Positions 11,361 through 20,578 of a stretch of DNA of 64,000 nucleotides are shown here, in pieces. Positions within the stretch are counted from its first letter, which is position 1. Each line of letters opens with the position of its first letter. The position numbers were made by a program, and so were the translations under genes. Source of the stretch: Pleurodeles waltl (taxonomy: Eukaryota; Chordata; Amphibia; Caudata; Salamandridae); the NCBI RefSeq assembly GCF_031143425.1, contig NC_090439.1, positions 639,035,465 to 639,099,464 of the forward strand, read 5' to 3'. A model generated the notes under the pieces. That model was not told the origin of the DNA, did not search any database, and was given only the letters and a program-made list of their open reading frames with translations.

Positions 11361-12432
11361 AACATAGAATAGAAAAACAAGTGTTATTGCCCCTTGTCTT
11401 TCTCTACATTTATTCCTTCCAAATATAGGGGTGTGTGTAAAAAAGACATCTATTTGAGAAATTCCATGTAATTCACATGCTACTATGGTCACCCCGGAAT
11501 TCAGAGATGTGCAAATAACCACTGCTCCTCAACACCTTATCTTGTGCCCTTTTTGGAAATGCAAAGGTTTTCTTGATAGCTATTTTTTACTCCTTATATT
11601 TCAGCAAATGAATTACTGTATACCCGGTATAGAATGAAAACGCACTGCAGGGTGCAGCTCATTTATTGGCTCTGGGTTCCTCGGGTTCTTGATAAACCTA
11701 CAAACCCTATATATCCCCGCAACCAGAGGAGTCCAGCAGACGTAACGGTATATTGCTTTCGATAATCTGACATTGCAGGGAAAAGTTACAGAGTAAAAAG
11801 TAGAGAAAAATTGATGTTTTTTTCACCTCAATTTCAATATTTTTCTTTTTCAGCTGTTATTTTCTGTAGGAAACCCTTGTAGGATCTACACAAATGTCCC
11901 CTTGCTGAATTCAGAATTTTGTCTACTTTTCAGAAATGTTTAGGTTTCTGGGATCCAGCATTGGTTTCATGACCATTCCGGTCACTGACTGGAAGGAGGC
12001 TGAAAGCACAAAAAATTGCACAAATGGGGTATGCCCCAGTAAAATGCCAAAATTGTGTTGAAAAATTGGGTTTTCTGATTCAAGTCTGCCTGTTCCTGAA
12101 AGCTGGGAAGCTGCTGAGTTTAGCACCACAAACCCTTTGTTGATGCCATTTTCAGGGGAAAAACCACAAGCCTTCTTCTGCAGCCACTTTTCCCAATTTT
12201 TTTGAAAAAAACGAAATTTTCACTGTATTTTAGCCAATTTCTTGGCCTCCTTCAGGGGAACCCACAAAGTCTGGGTACCTCTAGAATCCCTAGGATGTTG
12301 GAAAAAAAGGACGCAAATTTGGCTTGGTTAGCTTATGTGGACAAAAAGTTATGAGGGCCTAAGCGCGAACTGCCCCAAATAGGCAAAAAAAGGCCCGGCA
12401 CAGGAGGGGGAAAAGGCCTGGCAGCGAAGGGG
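11361..12432. other. unique right arm of the TTAA-bounded block
   Basis: About 1.07 kb of non-repetitive sequence follows the satellite. I recognise no coding sequence. It carries several A/T runs and ends in GGCCTGGCAGCGAAGGGG next to TTAA. It is likely the right-hand body of the same element (inference). Confidence 0.45.
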
Positions 12433-12436
12433 TTAA
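12414..12436 (-). repeat. right terminal inverted repeat and TTAA
   Basis: GGCCTGGCAGCGAAGGGG followed by TTAA. The complement begins CCCCTTCGCTGCC, matching the left end at 10 of 13 positions. Confidence 0.45.
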
Positions 12437-12564
12437 TGAAGAATGTCAACATGATGAGCAATTATCAAAATAAGGCTTTTTGAATATACTATGAATAATT
12501 CTTTACACCATTGCTAAATGAGAAACATAGGTTCTGCTCCTATATATATCATGCATGAAAGGTT

Positions 12565-12776
12565 TGATTTAATTGTTTTTAATATTTTTTCACTACGTTT
12601 CCCATAATGCATTGCTGTGCTTAAAAAAGTATAAAAGCAAGACATAGAAAATGCACTCAAACTGTGAGCAAGATCTGGTGGTTGAAACAAGTCAGTGGTT
12701 TCGGTGTTGTACTGAACTAAGAATAAAGTGAATAACTCTCCTGGAGTGCCACAGAGTTACAATTGTTTGGCTTGGT
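12565..12776 (-). repeat. PLE2 pseudo-LTR, left (3') copy
   Basis: Begins TTTAATTGTTTTTAATATTT and contains CACTACGTTTCCCATAATGC, a TATAAAAG box-like string, then TGGTTGAAACAAGTCAGT and AACTCTCCTGGAGTGCCACA. The same order recurs at 16921-17156. The element is read on the minus strand; the hammerhead-like fold inside this repeat reads on the plus strand. Confidence 0.85.
12661..12696 (+). ncRNA. hammerhead-ribozyme-like fold, left PLE2 pseudo-LTR (G3-C8 core variant)
   Basis: Reads ACT (stem I), GTGAGCA in place of CUGANGA, an extra A, GATC/GGTT as a weak stem II around loop TGGT, then GAAAC-AA-GTC and AGT (stem I). C3 is replaced by G and G8 by C, which keeps a Watson-Crick pair at that position. 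Helices are short and partly wobble. Penelope-like elements are known to carry minimal hammerheads in their pseudo-LTRs, and this sits in the right place. Activity is unknown. Confidence 0.45.
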
Positions 12777-12806
12777 AATATATATATATATATATATATA
12801 TATATT
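12777..12806. repeat. TA microsatellite at the pseudo-LTR edge
   Basis: About 14 TA units directly after GGCTTGGTAA. A much longer TA tract follows the same bases in the right pseudo-LTR. Confidence 0.9.
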
Positions 12807-12919
12807 ACACCATCCAAAGGTCCACCTTGTGGCGCGCAAATTTTACGGGTGCAAACGTGAGGAAAGGACCATTCCTCTGCAATCTCGAAAACCAACAATT
12901 GTCAAACAATTGATTTGTT

Positions 12920-13020
12920 GCACTCCAGGAGAGTTTTATTGCTTCTATCCAAAGAAGTATAAAAAGACACCACCAACGCGTTTCAACCTCTCGGTCTTGA
13001 TCACAGTTTCAAAAGAAAAC
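12920..13020 (-). repeat. inverted partial copy of the PLE2 pseudo-LTR
   Basis: The plus strand reads TGCACTCCAGGAGAG, then TATAAAAAGACACCACCAAC, GCGTTTCAACCTC and CTTGATCACAG. This is the complement of the region around 12670-12760 and 17030-17115, with gaps. It lies between the gene's 3' UTR and the left TA tract and gives the element its inverted flank. Confidence 0.7.
12972..13007 (-). ncRNA. hammerhead-ribozyme-like fold, inverted PLE2 flank (G3-C8 core variant)
   Basis: On the minus strand: ACT, GTGATCA, extra A, GACC-gaga-GGTT as stem II, GAAAC-GC-GTT, then GGT. The core again has G at position 3 and C at position 8. The 2-bp stem III (AC/GT around GC) is the minimal form known from Penelope-like elements. 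This copy reads in the same direction as the PLE2 gene. Confidence 0.5.
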
Positions 13021-13764
13021 CTTCCTAAGAGTCTCTATTTATAGTACATTTTCATATCACCACCCAAGTGCATTCTGGGACACGTGGTCCACTACAAATA
13101 TCTAACACTAATCAAAACATGATAAAACCCAAAATTTACCTATTATTATTATTAAACATTCTAATTGTAATTAAATCATTAAATGTGGAAATATATATAA
13201 GGCCAAGACAGAATAATAATATACATGCACATATTTTACCTATATATATACACACTGAACCGGATGAGATGTGTGGGATAGCTGTTATCATACCTATCAT
13301 ACATGAGGGATAATGGACTGATAATTGTAACTAGTACATTGGTATATTATTGGAATGAATTTCCGTTGTGAGAATAATGATGTTCACCAAGTTACCAGGA
13401 CAATTGTTTTCCTTTCCTCTCACATTCTGCTGTCTATATTGGTATAATGTTCAAAACCACATTATTTTATGTATTATTTCGCATATATTTAACATCCTCT
13501 GTATTTCTAAGGACTTATGTCAACAAAATAATCATCATAATACATGTAGATGCATGCAATCTCTATACCTTTAGCCTCTTCTCCCCAATAGATTGACCTA
13601 GTGTCTATTGCCTCACAACCATTAAATACTTATTGGCCTTTAATACTATCACCTCATTTGATGGCCTCTAGCTACGCTGATTCCTTTTATAACCACAGAC
13701 CATACCCCCATGAATATAACTTGTACTCTCATAAATGATAATGAAGTTATTCGTTGCCATTGAG
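13021..13764 (-). other. PLE2 3' untranslated region
   Basis: AT-rich DNA between the inverted flank and the last codons of the GIY-YIG domain. I see no open frame of note. Confidence 0.5.
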
Positions 13765-16700
13765 TCATCTCGGAGTCTTTGTTTTAAGATGCATTATCAA
13801 TCTAGACTCCAAGCGTCTAAGCCTAAGCTCACGATTCCTTCCTCTTTCATTATGTTCAATGGTCGCAATCCCAAAGAACCTCATGTTCGTCCAGTTCTTT
13901 CCTTCATGTATAAGTAAATGTTTAGCCAGAGCATAATTTACATCCTTATTTTGCACAGCTCTGATATGTTCAAGTATGCGTTTTTTTAAAGGACAGATTG
14001 TACTCCCCACGTAACGAAGACCACAGTCACATTCAATTATGTATACTACATGGGTAGTTTCACCTGTGATTCTCTTTGTAATTCTAATTGATCTTCCTTT
14101 CGAATCTGGATATTCTCTTGTATTTACACCTATCCGACAGGCCTTGCATTTACCACAACATGTGAAGCCTCTTGTCTGAGTCTGTAGCCTAATCAAAGGT
14201 TTAGTTAGCTGAAAGTGACTGTTCACCAAGAGATCCTGTATGGATAGTGCCTTCCTATATGTTACCACAGGTCTTTCCCCAATGAGCTTTCCAATATCAG
14301 GATCTTTCCTTATAATCTCCCAATACTTATTGAGTATCTTCAGGACCAGATGATTTTCTTTAGTGTGTGTCATTATCATCCTTGTAGTGGAGTCTTTATT
14401 GTCCCTCTCGAATTTAGTTTTGTTCAAAATGTCATCTCTCGTTTTAGATCTGGCTTTGCATTCTCCCAAGTTTATATCTTTCAATTTATATTTTCTTTGT
14501 ATAAATCTTTGTCGAGTTTCTCTAAATTTCGATTCCATTTCATGTTCTGTGGAACAATTACGTTTGATCTTGTTAAACTCTCCATGAGGTATACTTTTCT
14601 TCAGAGATATCGGATGAAAGCTATCTCCATGTAGTATACTATTTGTGGAAGTAGTTTTTCGATATAGTGTGGTTTCAATCTTATTGGTCTCAATATATAC
14701 TTGAACATCCAGAAATTGAACGGACTGGGAACTGATGTTATATGTAAATTTTAAACCCACTTCATTCTCATTTAGACGTTTAAAGTACTGTACAAATTCC
14801 TTTTCAGTTCCATTCCAAATAATGAATAGATCGTCAATGTATCTCAGCCACATGATGGCTTTTACTGCAAATTGCTCATTGTCATCACTCCATGCTACAT
14901 GTTTCTCCCACCATCCCATCATCAGGTTCGCATAACTGGGCGAAAAGGAAACCCCCATCACTGCCCCACAAACTTGAGCATATAGCTGATGATTAAACAG
15001 AAAAATATTGTTCCTCAAACACAGGTCAGTCATCTTCATTAGCATTTTTTAATGTTTCAAGTACTTCATATCCCGCTGTTTTAGGAAATAGTGCACTGCC
15101 ATCAAACCCATTTCATGCTTAATTGATGTATATAAGGATACAACATCAATGGTGACAAGTTTGTATTCTGGTTCCCAGTTAATTCCAGAGAGTGCTCTTA
15201 GAAAGTCCCCTGTATCTTTAATATAAGAGCTCAGACTTGTGACTATCAGGGCTAGAAAAGAATCCACATATGTTGATAGGTTCTCATATAGTGAGCCACA
15301 ACTGGAAATTATTGAACGACCCAGTGGCTTTGCCAAACTTTTATGTATTTTTGGGAGAAAATAAATTGTAGGCATGATCGGATTCTCATTACTCAAAAAT
15401 GCTCTCTCATCCATATTTATTAGACCATCACTGTGCCATGTATCCAACAGTTGGTTTAATTGCATGGTTAGTTTGTTGATGGGATTTCCTTGAGTTTGAG
15501 ATAATGATCTTTGATGTTCAGCTGCCTATATGCTTCTTTCATATAGTTCCAAATCTTGATTTTCCGTCAGTGCTTTAAGGGCCTCACGTTCCTATTTAGT
15601 TATGTTTTCCTTTGACACATAGTTGATTTTATTTAATTTGGCCAGATCTTCAACCACCAGATCGTAGAAAATATCCATCCTATTACCCGGTGATAATATT
15701 GGACAAAATTTTGACTTAGGTTTAAAGTTTGTGTGACAGCGTCCATCCACATTAATGTCTAGTTTTTCCAGTATTTGTGTTTCCGATAGTTCATGGTCCT
15801 CAAGACCATGCATTAGATCATATGATGTTTTCACATCTGATTTTTGTTCAATAGTCAAATTAATCTCTGACGTATTTTGTGCCTCTGATCTTTGTACTCC
15901 TGGTACTTGTTTGGAGAAAAATTTAGCCAATTTTAGCTTTCGCAAAAATTTATATAAGTCAATCCTTGTTTCAACATGATCATAATGCATTTCCGGGCAG
16001 AAGGACAGGCCTTTATTCAGGAGGGTCATTTCTTGTTGCGGCAGTTCATGATTTGAGAGATTCACAGCCAAAGTCTCACTTGGATTACCTTCAATTACTT
16101 GATTTTGTTCGTTTGTTTGCTTCTCAATGGATAATCTTTTGTTTTTTCTGGACCCCCTTCTTGTTTTCCGATGCTTCCTCGGTCCCATATAGGTTTCCTT
16201 CCTCGGCCTTGTGCTTGTCCCCGTCCTCCTCCCCTCGATGTTCTTTGGTCCATGTAGACTAGTTTCATCTCGTCTAAAAAAAGTCGTCTTTTTTGTCAAT
16301 ACTGGTCTTTCCTCTCCCTCACTTGATTCCACATCTGATTCACTAATAGATGTTTCTGGAGATTGCATCTTCTTATCTAGAACATTAGGATTTTGCTGTT
16401 TCAATGTATCAAATCTTTTAGCAAAGGTTAGGATTCTTCCCGTTTCATAATCAATCTCATCTCTTCTGAACTTCCTTTGTTTTCGTTCCTCAATCACTTT
16501 TTCATACTTTTCCAGAGTTGTATCCATAGTATGTCTTAATTTGACACTTTCTTCCTCTTTGTTTAGTGCTTTAATTTTTTCCTCTATTTCCTTTATTTCC
16601 TTCAAAATTAATTCTAGATCCTTCCTGGCATACTTGATAATTTTTCGCATCATGTTCTTTGAGCACTCCATGCTATTTGCACCCCATTCCTCCAACATTT

Positions 16701-16899
16701 CTGAGTTAGTATCTGGATCGTTAGGTAATGTAAAAATTCTTAACCCTCTTGGAACTCTATCGACTTCTATGTATTTTTCCAAAGTTAGAATCTCCCAGCT
16801 CTTTGTAATTTCCTTCTTTGATAGACGTTCCAATTGTATGTACAGATACTTCAAATTGTTCTGTGTCTGAGATATTACTGATGTTTTCATTGTCCCCAT
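13765..16899 (-). pseudogene. PLE2 polyprotein: coiled/basic N-terminus, reverse transcriptase, Cys linker, GIY-YIG endonuclease
   Basis: Three open stretches (15592-16899, 15049-15465, 13765-15045) share one frame over 1,044 codons, separated by stops at 15592-15594, about 15526 and 15046-15048. N-terminal part: a Lys/Glu-rich, likely coiled segment, a basic region, then NKGLSFCPEM, the conserved PLE motif. RT: VTIDVVSLYTSI (motif A) and WLRYIDDLFIIW (intact YIDD box). Linker: CCGKCKAC. GIY-YIG: VVYIIECDCGLRYVGST with LKKRILEH downstream. The ADKGG box expected after LKALTENQDL is missing: the bases after about 15555 continue in another frame as YMKEAYRQLN, then the frame returns by about 15480. 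So there is a small deletion with two frameshifts. It would be a target-primed retrotransposition enzyme; this copy is dead. Confidence 0.9.
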
Positions 16900-16920
16900 T
16901 ACAGCATTCTTAATTTAATT

Positions 16921-17154
16921 CTTGATTTAATTGTTTTTAATATTTTTTCACTACGTTTCCCATAATGCATTGGTATTGCTGTGTTTGAAAAAGTATAAAA
17001 GCGAGAAATAGAAAATGCATTCACAAACTGTGATCAAGACCTGATGGTTGAAACACGTCAGTGGTGGTTTCGGTGTTGTACTGAACTAAGAATAAAGTGA
17101 ATAACTCTCCTGGAGTGCCACAGAGTTACAATCGTTCACAATTGTTTGGCTTGG

Positions 17155-17156
<2 letters not shown>
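16921..17156 (-). repeat. PLE2 pseudo-LTR, right (5') copy
   Basis: Direct copy of 12565-12776, starting just upstream of the first codons of PLE2 and ending GTTTGGCTTGGTAA. It has small insertions relative to the left copy (GGTATT near 16971, CGTTCACAAT near 17133). Confidence 0.88.
17027..17062 (+). ncRNA. hammerhead-ribozyme-like fold, right PLE2 pseudo-LTR (G3-C8 core variant)
   Basis: Reads ACT, GTGATCA, extra A, GACC-tgat-GGTT, GAAAC-AC-GTC, AGT. The cleavage triplet would be GTC, the best natural one. Stem I is 3 bp, stem II 4 bp with one wobble, stem III 2 bp. The core swap G3-C8 is shared with the other two PLE2 copies. The extra A before stem II departs from the consensus. Confidence 0.5.

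Positions 17157-17224
<68 letters not shown>
17157..17224. repeat. long TA microsatellite
   Basis: About 34 TA units, directly after the right pseudo-LTR. Confidence 0.95.
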
Positions 17225-17226
<2 letters not shown>

Positions 17227-17960
17227 TTTATATTTATATTATATACTCTGGGAAGGCAGGACTGCGGCAAGCTCCATGTAAACACCAATATCGTCCAACC
17301 AGAGCAGTGAGCCAAATACTCAAACCCCACCTCCCCCTTGTCCTAAATATGACATTATGTTGTGCTCCCAAACCAGGCACCCACTGCTCCCAGAGTGCAA
17401 CCAATAATGGTCCAATATTTGTGAAGTGCAATTGGAGGGGCACTGACAAAGTTCATATAGGAAGTAATCATCCAAATGTTTTGCTCCAATGGGATTTTTT
17501 ATTCTCTTCAATATAACAACCAAAGCATTTCGTTCACCACCTGTGAACTTCCTCAGGGCTGTAAAACAAACATACATAAAGTATACATATTTCCTTTTAC
17601 TACATCAAAAGGTATGATTCCAATACATAATAGAGTCACACAAACATGACATCTAAAGCTTTTAGCTCATCATGCTAATAGAAAACAGTGTCAAATAATT
17701 ATTACACTTTTAAAAAACATGTGCACATGTATCTTCCCGCATGTGTTGTTGCTTACTGCTAAAGACATAAAAATGCACAAACTCTGCTGTCCACTTGTGC
17801 CTCTCAGTAGGAAACATGTCTCTTCAAGACGGTTTTGTACCTGTAATGATATGCAAAAACCACATGATTTTGAGTAATGTTGGCCCCTGCTAGACTCAAG
17901 CGGCTGGGTTGACAAAACCCTAAAACACAACCCTAGTCCCAAAATGTCATGAACCACTCT
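17225..17960 (-). mobile_element. probable fragment of another Penelope-like flank
   Basis: Non-coding. On the minus strand at about 17560-17518 it holds CTGAGGAAGTTCAC followed by GTGAACGAAATGC, the foldback found in PLE flanks, then TGGTTGTTATATTGAAGAG. I cannot place its borders, and the rest of the stretch is unclassified. Confidence 0.4.
17518..17560 (-). ncRNA. degenerate hammerhead-ribozyme-like fold
   Basis: Minus strand: AGCC, CTGAGGA (intact CUGANGA), extra A, GTTCAC-aggtg-GTGAAC (perfect 6-bp stem II), GAAA, then TGCTTT and GGTT. Stem I AGCC/GGTT pairs with one wobble. Stem III is broken (T against T), so the fold is probably inactive. Confidence 0.4.
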
Positions 17961-18583
17961 AACAATAAATGTTACAAACTGGTGGTAAGTCCCAAAAAAA
18001 GAAAAACATAATTACACTTTTTAAAATAAGAAACTATTAGATTTATTTCTTGAACATATCAATGCAATATTAACTTCATTCGTTTTTCAAGTTCATATCT
18101 TTAAATGCGTAGCATTACTTCCAAAATTCCATGTTGCTTTTTAAATGATGTAGGTGTAGTACAGCCAAACAACTTCAAATATAAGGAGAGTCAGCATTCA
18201 TTCATGTTCAGTACAATAAGTTTTCTATCTGACATTTTATGGATACGTTTAGGTTGGGAAATTGGTGGCTAGGGCAAAGGGCAACATAATGAGGGGCTCT
18301 AGTTGTCCCACGTATGATAATGGAGGATTATCTGTCAATGAACTTAACCCATGTGTGAATTTTCACAAAGCAAATGCAAGTGCATACCTCATGTTCAAAA
18401 GTCAGTTCAACCAGTGTCCTGCAGGAGGAAAGTATGTGAAAATTTGCATGTATGAAATTTGTGTAATTTTGATTGCAATAATATTTGGATTTACTGGGGG
18501 TTACTGCCTCCTATCTTAAACATGGTCAGTCACATGGCTTGTGCTTTGAATCACTATGGTGGAGATGGGAGGCCAAATGACAT
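17961..18583. other. unclassified AT-rich DNA
   Basis: No coding frame, terminal repeat or RNA gene that I can support. Confidence 0.5.
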
Positions 18584-18586
18584 TTA

Positions 18587-18719
18587 GGGCCTGATTTATG
18601 GTTTGGCCGAGGGGGTTACTCCGTCACAAAAGTGACGGATATCCCGTCCGATGTATTACAATCCCATTATAGCCTATGGAGATCGTAATAACCCGTCCGC
18701 CAATCTATAAATCAGATCC
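18587..18719. mobile_element. 133-bp Harbinger-type MITE with TTA duplication
   Basis: Starts GGGCCTGATTTATG and ends CTATAAATCAGATCC. The complement of the right end, GGATCTGATTTATAG, matches the left with two or three changes. TTA lies on both sides (18584-18586 and 18720-18722), the TWA duplication expected for PIF/Harbinger. The interior is itself partly palindromic (CCGTCAC/GTGACGG, CCGTCC/GGACGG). Confidence 0.65.
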
Positions 18720-18722
18720 TTA

Positions 18723-19689
18723 GTCTGTAGTGATACTGTGGTGAAGTAGGTTCATGATTGACATTGTCCAATGATAGCATCATTGCACACAAGATCTGAT
18801 CATGTATTTCTTGATTTGTGTTTTTACACCCAGGATGGGCAGGGTAGAGTTCATCGTCACATGACCAATCCATTCAGAGGTGATAATTATGAGTCTGCAA
18901 GCCCAATTATGTGACATCATTGTATTTAATGCAAAATTATTTGAACAGGTTTCTTCTCTCACATGTGCTCACTGTGGGTATTGTGCAATATTTGAGTGGG
19001 TAAAAACGTGCCCTGAGATGTTTTTCCCTCTTAGCAAAAACAATTGGTGTCTAGTTGTTTGTGCGGCATCATCACAGCTCGCTAAGTCTTACTCTTATTT
19101 GCAGGCAAATCAATTTATGTGTGAAAAAACAACTTTCCTGAGTAGGAAATTTGGATTTGCATCCTTCATTCATGCTATTTGTGCATGTAAGTCTAACTTA
19201 AGCAAATAGCTTTGTGAATGAGGAGGTTTGTCTTTTTCCTCCATGGATCCCCATAGACATAGCAGACAGGAAGCGGTGACCCATTCGTAAAATAAATGGC
19301 CCTAATCGTCTTCACCTTTAAAAAAAAAAAAACAATTATTCTTTCAATGTGTAATATTCAAGGAACTGTGATCATTTCTGAGGTTTTTTTTTCATACCTT
19401 CATGGATTTGATTCCCAGTGGATATTTATTTTATTAAAACCTTATACTTGGTTATTTTAAAATTGGATATTTTGTGTAAAAGCGTTTGCCTACAGTTCTA
19501 AAATTTGGAAAAATCTTCATACTATCATGCTTCTATTAAACCGAGGTGCATCTATGCTGCAGTTCTAGAAGCTGTATTACTTAAAGTTTTGTCGGCAGTT
19601 TTGAAGTTATAAAGTAAAGTTTTGACTCCATTGGTTGTGTTTGTTTACTGAAGTGTTGGCTAATCTTAATGGGGTTACAAATTGCGTTT
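18723..19689. other. unclassified AT-rich DNA
   Basis: I see no supportable feature here. Confidence 0.5.
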
Positions 19690-20578
19690 GTGCATACCTA
19701 TAGGACACCAGAGTGCTTTACAAATGACAAAGTCTACAGCAGAGGTGAAAGAGCAAATAAAGTGTACAAAAGAAGTTAAGAGCCAGAATCATAATCACAC
19801 ACATAAAGATGTATCCAATGCAATTACTTACCAAATACATTGAAGGTACAGCATTACAAAAGTCAGTAGAAGGGTAACACATACCACTTGAAACCAAAAA
19901 TTTCAAATCTTTTTTTAAAAGAGGTTTTGTGCAGATTGGATGAGGAATATGACTCCTTGTCTTCTGAACGCCGCATAGGAATGCTTCCATTCCTGTTTTT
20001 TTTTTATTTGGTCTTTTCAAATGAAGGTTTTCGGTTTCCAGCAGTGACCTCCTAAAATATCCCAAAATAGTAGGATGTTTGCCAGATAGTTTGGGGCCCC
20101 ATAGTATAAGGCTTTGTTAACAACAGCCCTGGCTTCAATAGAAATATATTGAACGTTGATGACAATTGAGATATGATCCAACTATTACATTGCTGTTACA
20201 CCTAGAGATTTGGGATCAAATAATGGTTTTAAAGTCAGATTTGGGTATGATTTTAGCTGGTAGTGTGCATTTTTTGCTAAAAAGTGAACGTCTGTGTGTA
20301 CTCTGAAATTTCTGTCAAGCATGAATCCCAGGGATTTTGTGCAATTGATGATCGAGGGCTTACCCTCCAAGTTGTAAAGTGATTTGAACCAAGACTGGTT
20401 TGGAGTGAAATTCCAAGGACATTTGTGTTTAAATGTGTTGGTGTATTTCAGAAAGTTGGTTGACGTCCTCAGAGAAGGAAAATGTCAGATGCAGCAGTGT
20501 CATCAGTATCTAAATTGTGATTGTGGACATTTCACCACAGGACACCAAAACACTCTGGATGCCGGTGTTTGCCCACGG
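19690..20578 (-). pseudogene. L2-like LINE remnant: end of reverse transcriptase and C-terminus, cut by the gypsy 5' LTR
   Basis: On the minus strand near 20525-20485 the string LDTDDTAASDIFLL stands where LINEs have the YADDT box. It continues into WFKSLYNLEGKPSIINCTKS and LGFMLDRNFRVHTDVHFLAK, then YYGAPNYLANILL and a C-terminal segment ending near LIQSAQNLF / KKDLKF. This order fits the L2-type RT thumb and C-terminus. Several stops and frame changes occur. The 5' part is absent because the LTR at 20579 begins in the middle of it. Confidence 0.5.

Larger units (their letters stand above)
2558..12432. mobile_element. candidate 9.9-kb non-autonomous TTAA element (piggyBac-type ends) filled with hairpins and tandem repeats
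   Basis: The block is flanked by TTAA on both sides (2554-2557 and 12433-12436). Its ends are imperfect inverted repeats: left CCCATTCTGTGCC, right (complemented) CCCCTTCGCTGCC, 10 of 13 matching. TTAA target duplication plus ends starting CCC is the hallmark of piggyBac-superfamily elements. Inside are a hairpin cluster, two satellite arrays and a unique right arm; no transposase is present. That the ends belong to one element is inference: TTAA is common, the inverted match is short, and the arrays may have expanded after insertion. Confidence 0.45.
12565..17224 (-). mobile_element. Penelope-like retroelement, copy 2 (PLE2), with direct pseudo-LTRs
   Basis: A minus-strand RT/GIY-YIG gene (13765-16899) is flanked by two direct copies of a roughly 220-bp sequence (12565-12776 and 16921-17156), each ending at GTTTGGCTTGGTAA and a TA tract. 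An inverted partial copy lies at about 12920-13007, just 3' of the gene. Direct pseudo-LTRs plus an inverted flank is a known arrangement for Penelope-like elements. The two direct copies are closely similar but differ by several substitutions and small indels, so the insertion is not very recent. Confidence 0.85.

Noticed and set aside
12763..17330. ORFs encoding runs of Tyr-Ile (YIYIYI)
   Set aside because: Translations of the TA microsatellites.
19718..20065. 115-aa ORF with a membrane-like C-terminus
   Set aside because: It is an out-of-frame reading across the decayed LINE C-terminus and 3' UTR.
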